Source of the DNA: Verrucomicrobiota bacterium
GTDB lineage: Bacteria > Verrucomicrobiota > Verrucomicrobiia > Verrucomicrobiales > DEV007
DNA length: 64,000 nt
Assembly: GCA_018970725.1 (NCBI GenBank)
Contig: JAGWVU010000024.1
Coordinates: 1 to 64,000 of the forward strand
Direction of reading: 5' to 3'
A program made the position numbers and the translations under genes. Below, piece after piece: positions 1-8,142 of the stretch. The notes beneath the pieces were generated by a model that was not told the DNA's origin, searched no databases, and saw nothing but the letters and a program-made list of their open reading frames with translations. Positions within the stretch are counted from its first letter, which is position 1, and every line of letters begins with the position of its first letter.

Positions 1-2
1 AG

Positions 3-236
3 GGCAAGCCGGACACCTCCGGCCCCGGGGAGCGAAGGAAACGCCCCGGATTTTCCTGTTCCGGAAAAGACAGGCTTCCAAGTAGAGTCATTTTCGGGTC
101 CATCGGGTTGGCGCCTACCTATCTGGAGGAACTCCATACCTTCACCGCGCCCCGGCGGGACCGCTCTGTGGCCATGGAGGAAAACTACCGGCCCGGCATC
201 CTGCGGACCAAGCCCTTCGTCCACGCCGGTCATTGA
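3..236 (+). CDS. Possible 3' end of a gene entering from the left edge
   Basis: A frame is open from the left edge to a TGA at 234-236 with no start inside the window. The last 40 or so residues look protein-like and end in TKPFVHAGH, while the first half is rich in Arg and Pro and less convincing. I do not recognise the family. In DNA this GC-rich a 77-codon open frame can arise by chance, so this may be nothing. From 237 to 300 no other feature is visible, and the next gene on the opposite strand ends at 301. Confidence 0.3.
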   Translation, partial: GKPDTSGPGERRKRPGFSCSGKDRLPSRVIFGSIGLAPTYLEELHTFTAPRRDRSVAMEENYRPGILRTKPFVHAGH

Positions 237-300
237 ATTCCGGGCGCAGAACGGGAGACTCTTTTCCTTCCGGATCGAGTGAAGCGCGCGGAGACCCGCA

Positions 301-1677
301 TCAGATCAACTCGGCGATCGGACGACCGCCGTCGAGAATCGGGACCGGTCGACCGCTATGATCGGGAAAGAACAGTCCGGGATCGATCCCGACCACGTGA
401 TAGATGGTGGCGAGGACGTCCGCGGGGGTGAGGGGACGCTCCACCGGGTGTTCGCCCTTGGCGTTGGTGGCTCCGACCACCTGTCCCATCCGCAGACCGC
501 CGCCGGCCATCAATACGCTCATGGCCTGCCCCCAGTGATCTCGGCCCGGGACCGGATCATTGGGGAGCCCGTTGTTGATCTTGGGGGTGCGCCCGAACTC
601 GCCCATGACCACGACGAGGACATCATCGAGGAGGTTCCGGTCCTTGAGATCCTGCATCAGTCCATCGACGGCGCGATCGAGGGCGGGCAGCATCGTCTCG
701 AGGGATTTTTTGAGGCTCGAGTGATTGTCCCAGTGGGGCATATCGACGGTGACAAAGCGGACCCCGGCCTCGACCAACCGCCGCGCCATCAGGGTGTAAT
801 GCCCCCACGGACCGCGCCCGTAGCGATCCCGGGTCTTGGCATCCTCGAGGTCCATGTCGAACGCGCGGCGGGCGTTGGAACCGAGCAGGAGTTGCAGGGC
901 CGCGGCGTGGTGTTGGTCCATGGTGGCCATGGCACCGCTCCGGTCGATCCGCCGGTCGAGACCATCGAGTTGTTGCAGAAGGGAAGATCGTTCGCTCATC
1001 CGGTTGCCCTGCCCGGTGACGGCATCGAGAAACGGGGGTTTCTGGATCTCCGACTTCATGCCTGCCCCGAGGTATTTCTGCTGGAGGTTGACCTGGAAGG
1101 GATCGTGGGCGCCGCCGAGATAAGCCGCGCCTTGGTAGCCGGGATAGAGGAAAATGCTTTCGGCGGCGGGCAGACCGACATAATTCGGCAGGTCGGGAAC
1201 TTTGGCCGGGGCGAGCTTCGAAACGAAAGATCCGACCGACGGATACTTCTGGGCCCTGTCGACCGAGGTGCTGCCCAACCGGCCGGTGAGCATCCAGTGC
1301 GCCGCGGCGAAGTGGTCGCCGGTGGTATGGGCCACGGAGCGGATCACGCACATGGCGTCCGCGTGTTTCGCGTGGAGCGGCAGCATCTCGGAGAAACGAA
1401 TCCCCGGGACGTTGGTGCGCCGGTCTCCCCAAGGTCCGCGGTATTCGCTCGGCGCGTCCGGTTTCGGATCATAGGTCTCGAAGTGGCTGGGCCCGCCATC
1501 GAGCCAGATCAGGATGACCGACTTGCCGGTGTCCGCGAGCTTTCCCTCGGCCTTGAGCCGCATCCAGTCACCGGCCGAAAGTCCAAAGGCGCTGAGAGCG
1601 CCGGCTTTCAAGGCGCTGCGGCGCGTCATTCCCTGGCAATTGGCGAAGGCTCCCCCTCCGCGAGTGATCTTGATCAT
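301..1677 (-). CDS. DUF1501 family secreted protein
   Basis: This is a 458-residue DUF1501 protein of the alkaline-phosphatase-like fold, a family abundant in Planctomycetes and Verrucomicrobia and usually paired with DUF1549/DUF1553 proteins; its substrate is not established. Near the N-terminus TRRSALKAG followed by a small-residue hydrophobic stretch resembles a Tat leader. Family motifs visible are WLDGGPSHFETYDPKP near residue 55, MGEFGRTPKIN and GRDHWGQAMSVLMAGGG in the C-terminal third. I chose the ATG at 1677 because it puts the twin-Arg region about 18 residues in; the frame is open up to 1773 but that extension is Gly/Pro-rich and leader-like properties would be lost. No DUF1553 partner is next to it. 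A second member begins at 63615. Confidence 0.88.
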   Translation of the reverse strand: MIKITRGGGAFANCQGMTRRSALKAGALSAFGLSAGDWMRLKAEGKLADTGKSVILIWLDGGPSHFETYDPKPDAPSEYRGPWGDRRTNVPGIRFSEMLPLHAKHADAMCVIRSVAHTTGDHFAAAHWMLTGRLGSTSVDRAQKYPSVGSFVSKLAPAKVPDLPNYVGLPAAESIFLYPGYQGAAYLGGAHDPFQVNLQQKYLGAGMKSEIQKPPFLDAVTGQGNRMSERSSLLQQLDGLDRRIDRSGAMATMDQHHAAALQLLLGSNARRAFDMDLEDAKTRDRYGRGPWGHYTLMARRLVEAGVRFVTVDMPHWDNHSSLKKSLETMLPALDRAVDGLMQDLKDRNLLDDVLVVVMGEFGRTPKINNGLPNDPVPGRDHWGQAMSVLMAGGGLRMGQVVGATNAKGEHPVERPLTPADVLATIYHVVGIDPGLFFPDHSGRPVPILDGGRPIAELI

Positions 1678-1769
1678 GGGGATTCCGGGGGGAAGGGGTT
1701 GCACCTCCCCGCCTGAATTGCCTACCACGCCACCGGGTGGCGGCGCAACCGGAAATGCCCGGCCCCGCC

Positions 1770-2006
1770 TCACATCCCCATCCGGCTGAGATAATGCAAA
1801 ATCTTGTCCGCCGTCTCCGTGAATTGGGGGTGGCTGGCTTCAAACCGGCGCACGGACTCACCGATCTCCCTTGCGACCTCGCTCAGCCCGTTGCTCCGGT
1901 CGGTCTCGGCGGCGTCGAGCAGCTCGAGAAACTCCGCGCGCTCGGTGTCATCGAGTTTCGGATGCGAGAGAATGCGATCACGGAGTTCTTGCCAAGGCTT
2001 GCTCAT
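1770..2006 (-). CDS. Small helical protein, DUF4404-like
   Basis: This 78-residue protein has no signal peptide or membrane segment. It is charged and predicted helical (SHPKLDDTERAEFLELLDAA, then a second helix ending FTETADKIL), a pattern that matches my memory of the DUF4404 family, whose role is unknown. It lies 92 bp upstream of the DUF1501 gene on the same strand and divergent from the universal stress gene. A longer reading of the same frame to 2543 exists but crosses the stress-protein gene, so the ATG at 2006 is preferred. Confidence 0.6.
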   Translation of the reverse strand: MSKPWQELRDRILSHPKLDDTERAEFLELLDAAETDRSNGLSEVAREIGESVRRFEASHPQFTETADKILHYLSRMGM

Positions 2007-2138
2007 CAAGGCAACAATCCGCACGGAGTGCCTCGCTTGGCAAGCACGGAACAAGCGATGCGGCATTCCACGCAACCAAGGGCGAGACACGGCGGCCAAA
2101 TCGCGGCAACTTTGTCCCAAACAGAATCCACCAAACAG

Positions 2139-2591
2139 ATGATCAAGAAAATCGTGGCGGCCATCGACCTGATGGCGGGTTCGGAAGCAGTTCTGGAAAC
2201 CGCGGGAGATCTGGCGCAGAAATTCGATGCCGACCTCGCCGTGGTCCATGTCTACGAGGCCACCGATGTGATGGCCACCTTCTCGCCCTACCTCTATCCC
2301 GGCGATGTTACCTTCGAGAAATATCTGGAAGAGGAAAAACGCCAACTGCGGGAAAAGGTGGATCGCCTCAAGGAACAAAAAGGCCTGCGGGTCAACGGTT
2401 GCATGAAGGCGGACCGCGCCATCCCAGGGATCCTCGGCTTCGCGGAAAGCGAGCAAGCCGACCTTCTCGTGGTCGGCACCCATCGGCCCGGCCGCTTGGA
2501 AAGAGCGCTGCTGGGAAGCGTATCGGAGGCGGTGGTGCGCCAATCAAAAGTGCCCGTCCTCGTGATCCCGCCCCACGACAAGCAGATCTGA
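2139..2591 (+). CDS. Universal stress protein, UspA family
   Basis: This 150-residue single-domain protein starts with the typical strand MIKKIVAAIDLMAGSE and ends with the ATP-binding signature, Gly-Thr-His followed by GxxxxxxxGSVSEAVV and a final PVLVIP strand. The G-2x-G-9x-G(S/T) pattern implies that it binds ATP, as the MJ0577 subgroup does, rather than being of the non-binding UspA type. It is a cytoplasmic stress or energy-state protein. The frame is open upstream to 1737, but that stretch overlaps the divergent 78-residue gene and does not look like Usp sequence, so ATG 2139 is used. It converges with the photolyase gene, 38 bp away. Confidence 0.9.
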   Translation: MIKKIVAAIDLMAGSEAVLETAGDLAQKFDADLAVVHVYEATDVMATFSPYLYPGDVTFEKYLEEEKRQLREKVDRLKEQKGLRVNGCMKADRAIPGILGFAESEQADLLVVGTHRPGRLERALLGSVSEAVVRQSKVPVLVIPPHDKQI

Positions 2592-2629
2592 CCTCCTGCT
2601 TCACGAAACAACGCCAGGGTCGCCCCTCT

Positions 2630-4054
2630 CTACCCGACGCGCCCTTTGTGGGCCGCAAAAATCCCGAGAATCCGGTCCCTCTCCTCCGCGTGGCGAACCA
2701 TCGGCAGCGGATACCCCGGCGCGATCCGCATCCCCGGGGAGGGCTCCGTCGCCAGGACCGGTCCCGGAACCTTCTGCAACTCCGGCACCCACCTCTTGAT
2801 GTAGGTCCCGTCCGGATCATAGCGCTTCGTCTGCGTCCATGGATTTTGGATCCGGAAATACGGAGCCGCGTCCGCCCCAGTCCCCGCGGACCACTGCCAC
2901 CCGCCGTTGTTGCTCCCGATCTCCCCATCCACCAGGTGCCGCATGAACCATGATTCCCCATGCCGCCAATCGACCTGCAGATCCTTGGTCAGGAACATCG
3001 CCACGATCATCCGCACCCGGTTGTGCATGAATCCCGTGGCCAGCAGCTCCCGCATCCCCGCATCGACGATCGGAAAGCCGGTTTCGCCGCGGGCCCATCG
3101 ATCAAACCGCTCGTCAGCCTCCCCCCAAGGCAAGCCGCGCCACTGGGGATTGAACTCAAGGTCGAGCACTTCCGGCCACTCCGCGAGAACCGAGGCATAA
3201 AACTCACGCCATCCCAATTCCCCGATGAACTTGTCGAAACTGTCCCGCACCCCCTTCGTTTCCGCTCCCTCCCGCGCCGCCAGGGAACGGGCATGGACCT
3301 CGCGGATGGAAAGCAAGCCAAACCGCAGATCCTGACCCAAACGGGAGGTGGTCTGCCCATGGGGCGTGTCCCGGCTCTCCGAATAGGCACGGAGCGGGCC
3401 CTCGATCGCCCGGCGAAGACGTTCCCGGGCCGCCCGCTCCCCGGGCTCGGGCAGATCGGCTCCTGAAGAGAACTGTCCCCAGGTGGCCAGACCGGGAAGT
3501 TCAAGCGAGCCCACTTCGGCGGGAGTGGCCAGATTGGCGGCCACGGGCCCCGGCAGAACTTTGGGCAAGGCCCGCCACACCCGACCGAACGGGGTGTAAA
3601 CCCGGAAGGGCCCGCCACCACCGGTCCGCACCTCCGAGGACTCGTGAAGGAAATGATCCTTGAACCCATGCGCCGCCACCCCCAAGTCCTCGCAGACCCG
3701 CCGGAGGCGATCCTCCATCCCCTTTCCGAACGGGTCCGGGTCCCGGTTGAAATAGAGGGCGGTGGCTCCCGTCTCCCGGATCAGGCGCCCCAACTCATCA
3801 TCCGCCCTGCCCTGACGCACGATGAGGCGCCCTCCCACCGTCCGCAAGTTGCCATCCAGAGACCGCAAACAGCCGCACAAGAACTCCTGGCGGATCGGGC
3901 CCGTCCATCGGTGTTGCCCCTGCCAATCACTTGCCACATAGGCCGGGATCACCTCCGCCCCCGAAGCACAGGCGGCATTCAACGCCGTGTTATCCGTGAT
4001 GCGGAGATCCCGCCGGAACCAGTGGATGACGGGGGGACCCGCGGACTTGGCCAT
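2630..4054 (-). CDS. phrB: Deoxyribodipyrimidine photolyase
   Basis: This 474-residue flavoprotein repairs cyclobutane pyrimidine dimers using blue light. The N-terminal antenna-binding Rossmann domain begins VIHWFRRDLRITDNTAL at about residue 10. The C-terminal FAD-binding domain carries the class I signature, including GWREFYASVL, the stretch VDAGMRELLATGFMHNRVRM, SNNGGWQWSAGTGADAAPYF and FRIQNPWTQTKRYDPDGTYI. Length fits the family (about 470). ATG 4054 is chosen because the next upstream ATG (4105) adds only an atypical 17-residue extension. It is monocistronic: 38 bp separates it from the convergent stress gene and 143 bp from lpxI. Confidence 0.95.
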   Translation of the reverse strand: MAKSAGPPVIHWFRRDLRITDNTALNAACASGAEVIPAYVASDWQGQHRWTGPIRQEFLCGCLRSLDGNLRTVGGRLIVRQGRADDELGRLIRETGATALYFNRDPDPFGKGMEDRLRRVCEDLGVAAHGFKDHFLHESSEVRTGGGGPFRVYTPFGRVWRALPKVLPGPVAANLATPAEVGSLELPGLATWGQFSSGADLPEPGERAARERLRRAIEGPLRAYSESRDTPHGQTTSRLGQDLRFGLLSIREVHARSLAAREGAETKGVRDSFDKFIGELGWREFYASVLAEWPEVLDLEFNPQWRGLPWGEADERFDRWARGETGFPIVDAGMRELLATGFMHNRVRMIVAMFLTKDLQVDWRHGESWFMRHLVDGEIGSNNGGWQWSAGTGADAAPYFRIQNPWTQTKRYDPDGTYIKRWVPELQKVPGPVLATEPSPGMRIAPGYPLPMVRHAEERDRILGIFAAHKGRVG

Positions 4055-4197
4055 GCCCAGACCTACGAACCGGGCGCGCGGGGCGGATTCGCCGATTCCT
4101 CGCAAACCCTCCGCGGTTCGGCGAAAAGACCGGGCACCACCCGATCATCGCCGCTTGCGGTGCGCGTCTCCAACCTTAGGGTGATCTCAGTTCCATC

Positions 4198-5019
4198 ATG
4201 ACCGAAGTCCACGAATCCCTCGGGATGATTGCCGGCAACGGCGTCTATCCCGCCACGTTCGCCCGCGCCGCCCGTTCCGCAGGCGTCCAACGCCTCGTCG
4301 CCGCGGCTTTCACCGACGAAACCGATCCCGTCCTCGAGGGCCTCGTCGATGAAGTCGCCTGGTTCCGCGTCGGTCAGTTGGACAAAATGATCAAGTTCTT
4401 CACCGCCCGGGGCGTGACCAAGGCGGTCATGACCGGCCAGATCGCCCCCTCCAATCTTTTCAACCTCCGGCCCGATTTCCGCACCATCGCCCTTTTGGCC
4501 CGGCTCAAAACAAAGAACGCCGAATCGATTTTCGGTGGCATCGGCGAGGAACTTGCCAAGGATGGCATCGATCTCATCCCGGCCACGTCCTACCTCGATG
4601 AATGCATCCCCGGGCCCGGACCGGTCTGCGGTCCCAAACTGAAGGACCCGGAACTCGCCACTGCGGCGTGGGGCTTCGGCATCGCCAAGGAAGTCAGCCG
4701 GCTCGACATCGGCCAGACCATCGTGGTCAAGGATGGCACCGTCCTCGCCGTGGAGGCCTTCGAAGGAACCAACGAAGCCATCAAGCGCGGCGGCGCGCTC
4801 GGCAAGGGCAAGGCCATGATCATCAAGGTTTCCAAACCCAATCAGGACCTGCGGTTCGACGTCCCCTGCGTCGGCTCAGCCACCATCGAAACCGCCCGTG
4901 ACGCCGGGGTTTCTTCCCTCGTGATCGAAGCCAACCGCACCCTGATCCTCCAAAAAGAGGACGTCATCCGCCTCTGCGACCGTCATCAAATTTCCTTGCA
5001 CGCCCATGCCGGATCCTGA
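4198..5019 (+). CDS. lpxI: UDP-2,3-diacylglucosamine pyrophosphatase LpxI
   Basis: This 273-residue protein is LpxI (formerly DUF1009), which hydrolyses UDP-2,3-diacylglucosamine to lipid X in lipid A synthesis and replaces LpxH in many alphaproteobacteria and PVC bacteria. Typical features are the N-terminal LGMIAGNGVYPATFARAAR, the central VTKAVMTGQIAPSNLF, and the C-terminal part with GQTIVVKDGTVLAVEAFEGT and the stretch ending DVPCVGSATIETARDAG. It is the first gene of an operon: its last 14 bases overlap the next gene. The enzyme acts at the inner face of the cytoplasmic membrane. Confidence 0.93.
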   Translation: MTEVHESLGMIAGNGVYPATFARAARSAGVQRLVAAAFTDETDPVLEGLVDEVAWFRVGQLDKMIKFFTARGVTKAVMTGQIAPSNLFNLRPDFRTIALLARLKTKNAESIFGGIGEELAKDGIDLIPATSYLDECIPGPGPVCGPKLKDPELATAAWGFGIAKEVSRLDIGQTIVVKDGTVLAVEAFEGTNEAIKRGGALGKGKAMIIKVSKPNQDLRFDVPCVGSATIETARDAGVSSLVIEANRTLILQKEDVIRLCDRHQISLHAHAGS

Positions 5020-5953
5020 CCCTTCCACCAAAGTCCGCGCCGGAGTCGTGGGCGTCGGCGCCATTGGCCAAAACCATGCCCGCGTCTACGCCGGTCTGGC
5101 CAATGCACGCCTCACCGCCATCTACGACACCGATCCCGAACGCGCCGCCGCCTTCGCTGCCCGGTATGGCGCCACCCCCACCGGGGACCTCGAGGAATTC
5201 GCCTCGCTGGTCGACGCCGCCTCGGTCTCGACTCCCACCTCGACGCACCGGGCCATCGCCGAACTTCTCCTCGACCGGGGCATTCATTGCCTCGTGGAAA
5301 AGCCCATCGCGGCTTCCACCGAAGACGCCACCGCACTGGTGGCCAAGGCCCGTGAAAAGGACAGGCTCCTCCAGGTCGGTCACATCGAGCGCTTCAACCC
5401 CATCCTCCGGGATCTCGAAGCGCGCCTCACCCACCCACGCTTCATCGAAGTTCATCGCCTCTCCCCTTTCCCGGAACGCAGCACTGATGTCGGCGTGGTC
5501 CTCGACGTCATGATTCATGACTTGGAAATCGTTCTTCATCTCGTCAAATCCCCGATCCTCCACGTGGACGCGGTCGGAGTCGCCGTCCTGACAGGTCGGG
5601 AGGATATCGCCAACGCCCGCATCCGGTTTGAGAACGGTTGCGTAGCCAACATCACCGCCAGCCGGGTCAGTCCGGAGAAGCTCCGCAAAATCCGCGTTTT
5701 CCAGAACGATACCTACCTCTCCCTCGACTATCAGGCCCAAGCGGGAAAACTCTACCGCCGGGAAGGGATGCAGATCCTTCCCGAGGACGTGCTCGTGGAG
5801 AAGGATGAACCCCTGAAGTTGGAACTGGAATCGTTCCTCCACTGCGTCGCCACCGGGCAACGCCCCCGGGTCTCCGGAGCGGAAGCGGCGGCCGCGCTGC
5901 ATCTGGCCATCGACATCACCCGCCAGATCGGCGAATCCCCGTCTTCCCCATGA
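5006..5953 (+). CDS. Gfo/Idh/MocA family dehydrogenase inside the lipid A operon
   Basis: This 315-residue NAD(P)-dependent oxidoreductase has an N-terminal Rossmann fold (GVVGVGAIGQNHARVYAGL near residue 13), the family motif EKPIA near residue 98, and the substrate-domain sequence VGHIERFNP followed by HRLSPFPER and DVMIHDLEI. It overlaps lpxI by 14 bases and lpxB by 4 bases, so the three are almost certainly co-translated. Its position suggests a UDP-sugar substrate. GnnA, which oxidises UDP-GlcNAc at C3 on the way to 3-amino lipid A, belongs to this family and is linked to lpx genes in other bacteria. The aminotransferase partner GnnB is not in the window, so the function stays inferred. 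Confidence 0.85.
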   Translation: MPDPDPSTKVRAGVVGVGAIGQNHARVYAGLANARLTAIYDTDPERAAAFAARYGATPTGDLEEFASLVDAASVSTPTSTHRAIAELLLDRGIHCLVEKPIAASTEDATALVAKAREKDRLLQVGHIERFNPILRDLEARLTHPRFIEVHRLSPFPERSTDVGVVLDVMIHDLEIVLHLVKSPILHVDAVGVAVLTGREDIANARIRFENGCVANITASRVSPEKLRKIRVFQNDTYLSLDYQAQAGKLYRREGMQILPEDVLVEKDEPLKLELESFLHCVATGQRPRVSGAEAAAALHLAIDITRQIGESPSSP

Positions 5954-7152
5954 CCAGTTGCTTCGTCATCGCCGGGGAGGTCAGCGGCGACACCCATGGT
6001 GCGGAACTTCTCGGTGCCCTGCGGACCCTGCGGGCGCCCGGCGACCTCGAGATCCGCGGACTCGGCGGGCCAAGGATGCGGCTTCAGGCTCCCGGGGTGA
6101 CCGATTGGCTGGAGGACTCCGCCGTCCTCGGACTCTGGGAAGTGCTCCGGAAATACGGTTATTTCCAAGCCCAGATGACCCGGACCCTCGCGGTCATCGC
6201 GGAATCCTCACCGGATGTCGTGATCCTGATCGATTATCCCGGATTCAACCTTCGCCTCGCCAAGGCCCTGCGCCAACGGGGCTACCAGGGGCGCATCGCC
6301 TACTACATTTCGCCCCAGGTTTGGGCTTGGAAACGTGGCCGGATCAAGGAAATGGCGCGCACCCTCGACCTCATGATGTGCATCTTTCCCTTCGAGAAAG
6401 ACCTCTACGAGGCTTCCGGCCTCCGCACAGAATTCGTGGGCCATCCGCTTGTCGATGAATTGGCGGCGGAACGTATCGATGCCGAACGGGATCCGCAACT
6501 GGTCGGCCTGCTGCCGGGGAGCCGGCGCCGGGAAATCGAGGCCCTGTTCCCCGTCATGGTGGAGGCCGCCACCCTCCTTCGCGCCCGTCTTCCCCATCTT
6601 CGCTTTGTCACCGCCGCGGTGAATGAGAAACTGGCCGGACGTCTCGGCGAACTGGCCCGCAACGGGGGCGCCCCGGAGATTGCGGTCAGCTCGGGCGACG
6701 TGCATCGCCTCATGCAAACCTGCGGCTGCGCCGTGATCGCTTCCGGAACCGCCACGCTGGAAGCCGCGTTTTTCGGACTGCCGCATTGCCTGACCTACAA
6801 GGTCTCCTGGCTCACCGCTGCCGTGGCCCGCGTGGTCATGCAGGTGAAGTATCTGGGCATCGTCAACAACCTGGCCGGACGCGAGGTCGTGGAGGAACTC
6901 CTTCAGGAACGAGCGACCGGCCCCGCCCTCGCCGCCGCCCTCGAAGCCCTTCTCACCTCCCCTGTGAAGCGTACCCAATTGGCGCTGGAACTGCGGGAGG
7001 TCGCTTCTTCCCTCGGCTCCGGCGGGGCCCACGACAACGCCGCCCGGGCCATCGCGCGTCTCTTGGATTCCCCGCAGCGCTCCCGCCCTGACCTTCCGGA
7101 CGCTCCCCGGGAAATGGAAAAGGGAGCCCGCCGCGGTGCCACCTCCCCATGA
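5950..7152 (+). CDS. lpxB: Lipid-A-disaccharide synthase LpxB
   Basis: This 400-residue GT19 glycosyltransferase condenses lipid X with UDP-2,3-diacylglucosamine to form the lipid A disaccharide at the inner membrane. Signature segments are the N-terminal CFVIAGEVSGDTHGAELLGA, VVILIDYPGFNLRLAKALRQ, YYISPQVWAWKRGRIKEM, FVGHPLVDEL, LLPGSRRREIEALFPVM, and the C-terminal ASGTATLEAAFFGLPHCLTYK. It starts inside the end of the dehydrogenase gene (ATGA overlap). The last 30 residues are charged and probably disordered. It closes the operon. Confidence 0.96.
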   Translation: MTSCFVIAGEVSGDTHGAELLGALRTLRAPGDLEIRGLGGPRMRLQAPGVTDWLEDSAVLGLWEVLRKYGYFQAQMTRTLAVIAESSPDVVILIDYPGFNLRLAKALRQRGYQGRIAYYISPQVWAWKRGRIKEMARTLDLMMCIFPFEKDLYEASGLRTEFVGHPLVDELAAERIDAERDPQLVGLLPGSRRREIEALFPVMVEAATLLRARLPHLRFVTAAVNEKLAGRLGELARNGGAPEIAVSSGDVHRLMQTCGCAVIASGTATLEAAFFGLPHCLTYKVSWLTAAVARVVMQVKYLGIVNNLAGREVVEELLQERATGPALAAALEALLTSPVKRTQLALELREVASSLGSGGAHDNAARAIARLLDSPQRSRPDLPDAPREMEKGARRGATSP

Positions 7153-7221
7153 ACACCAACAACAAGGCTCCCTTCCCAAATTCTCGTGGCATCCGGCGTT
7201 CCACCGGTGCCGCTGGGCAAG

Positions 7222-7258
7222 ACTAGGCTATGTCTAGTGATTGGTGACGAAATCGTCA
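7222..7258. promoter_or_regulatory. Two short inverted repeats upstream of the sulfatase operon
   Basis: ACTAG at 7222-7226 is repeated inverted as CTAGT at 7234-7238, and TGACGA at 7245-7250 is mirrored by TCGTCA at 7253-7258 with a 2-base centre. They lie 108-144 bp upstream of the first gene of the sulfatase operon. The second repeat has the size of an operator for a dimeric regulator, but no binding protein is identified and no promoter was recognised with confidence. Confidence 0.25.
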
Positions 7259-7365
7259 ACATGAAAAGTGCGTCCAAAACCGATGCCGCCCAAAATTTCG
7301 CTTTTCCGTGCCAAACCTTCCATTTTTTGCAACCTCTGCCCCAACCAACCGTTCCATCCGTGCCC

Positions 7366-8142
7366 ATGGCTTCTGATCCTTCCAGACCTCCCCGGTGCCC
7401 GGGCCATCGCCGCCTCGCCCCCGGTCTCGTCCACCTGATGCTCCTGCTTGCCTCCCCGCCCGCTTGGACGGGTTCCCCGCCCGCGCCCCCTGAAGGCAGG
7501 GCGGTCTCCCAAGGCAAACCGGATCCCCGGCCCAAGGGCGACCACCGCGCCGGAGAACTCACCCCGGAGGAACGCAAGCACCTCGATCAGGTCCTCGCCC
7601 AGGCTTGGAAGGATCCGGCGGTGATGTCCGCCCGGGATCAGGTTCACGCCGCCACCGATGCCTATCGGATGGCCTTGCGCGATGCCGTGGAACGGGTCGA
7701 TCCCTCCGCCGTTCCGCTCATGGGCAAACTGCATGACAAGAGCCGCCTTGAGGCGGTGCGCCGCAAGCTTCCCATGGACGGACCCGCGGGAATGCCCCCC
7801 CCGTTGCCGAAGGATCCGGAAGCCACCATCCAGGTTTTGGCCAATCAGGAAGCCAATGCCCGCCATTTGGAAGGTGCCGACCGGGACCGGTTTTTCGAAC
7901 TGGCCCGCCAAATCCAAACCGATGGCACCTTGAAAGAGCCGATCCGCCAAACCTACGAGACTTGGACCCGCGGCGGGCGGGACGCCGCCAAAGCGAGGAA
8001 GGATTTGCGCGAGAAACTTCTGACTGAGATGCGTCAGCGCGATCCATGGGCCGCCTCCCTTCTCAGTAGCGAACCGCCACCGCGCAAGGCGCCGGACAAA
8101 CCTCCGGAGAACGCCCCCCCGCTGAAAAAACCCACCCCATGA
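7366..8142 (+). CDS. Secreted hypothetical protein, first gene of the sulfatase operon
   Basis: I do not recognise this 258-residue protein. Starting at ATG 7366 it has a basic N-terminus and a hydrophobic stretch (LVHLMLLLASPPAW) that could be a signal peptide, then a Pro-rich linker, a helical charged domain (ELTPEERKHLDQVLAQAWKD and DATIQVLANQEANARHLEG-like heptads) and a Pro/Lys-rich tail. The helical body resembles periplasmic metal- or stress-sensing helical proteins only in general character. The frame is open upstream to 7186, but that would bury the hydrophobic segment. Its stop overlaps the start of the following sulfatase (ATGA), so it is probably made together with it. Confidence 0.65.
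   Translation: MASDPSRPPRCPGHRRLAPGLVHLMLLLASPPAWTGSPPAPPEGRAVSQGKPDPRPKGDHRAGELTPEERKHLDQVLAQAWKDPAVMSARDQVHAATDAYRMALRDAVERVDPSAVPLMGKLHDKSRLEAVRRKLPMDGPAGMPPPLPKDPEATIQVLANQEANARHLEGADRDRFFELARQIQTDGTLKEPIRQTYETWTRGGRDAAKARKDLREKLLTEMRQRDPWAASLLSSEPPPRKAPDKPPENAPPLKKPTP

Noticed and set aside
358-1716. Long plus-strand frame opposite the DUF1501 gene
   Set aside because: It is the antisense shadow of the DUF1501 coding sequence and has no recognisable protein features.
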